A stretch of DNA of 20,694 bases from Collodictyon triciliatum. Its lineage: Eukaryota; CRuMs. How positions within the stretch are numbered: position 1 is the first letter of the stretch; each line of letters begins with the position of its first letter. The notes beneath the pieces were generated by a model. That model searched no databases and had not been told where the DNA came from. It was given only the letters and a program-made list of their open reading frames with translations. The translations under genes were made by a program, and so were the position numbers. Positions 19,625-20,694 of this stretch are shown piece after piece. The stretch covers positions 1 through 20,694 of the forward strand of contig JBHJMP010000103.1 in the NCBI GenBank assembly GCA_043381765.1, written 5' to 3'.

Positions 19625-20694
<1,070 letters not shown>

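Overview
The window is eukaryotic nuclear DNA: genes are cut into many short exons by GT-AG introns, long stretches are AT-rich, and microsatellites are abundant, three of them ending at runs of N (assembly gaps). Coactosin, a cytosolic-type isoleucyl-tRNA synthetase, an RES-complex RNA-binding protein and a NACHT/TPR protein together suggest an opisthokont or amoebozoan, possibly an early-diverging zoosporic fungus. The exact lineage cannot be fixed from sequence alone.

Layout. 1-230 is a pyrimidine-only minisatellite. Coactosin (1016-1705, minus) reconstructs cleanly from three exons as 139 residues. On the plus strand, 2910-8690 carries about 18 exons that join in frame to about 608 residues: a PH-like region, four MORN repeats, an SH3 domain and an all-helical C-terminus. 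RBMX2/Ist3 (9139-10510, minus) lies tail to tail with it; its RRM-containing exons and a repetitive SR-like tail are clear, but the N-terminal exon is missing next to an assembly gap. From 10754 to 19131 on the plus strand is a STAND-type NACHT ATPase followed by an array of about 17 kinesin-light-chain-type TPR units, ending in the prenylation motif CVVS. From 19625 to the end is the 5' part of the isoleucyl-tRNA synthetase gene.

The most striking object is the NACHT-TPR gene. Almost every TPR unit is exactly one exon of 123 or 126 bases, and every intron in the array is in phase 2, so the array can grow or shrink by whole exons without breaking the frame. An acidic Pro/Glu-rich linker and a CaaX box then predict lipid anchoring of the far end. 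The overall plan resembles nephrocystin-3 (P-loop NTPase then 42-residue TPRs), but the predicted lipid is at the C-terminus. The gene has unsettled points: a one-base frame break in the NACHT region, an unresolved stretch beside a gap before the TPR array, and no visible N-terminal effector domain.

Base composition changes along the window. Coactosin, the last two exons of the NACHT-TPR gene and the synthetase are visibly GC-richer than the region between about 2.1 and 18.3 kb. All exon limits come from reading splice sites, frames and family resemblance by eye, with no transcript evidence.
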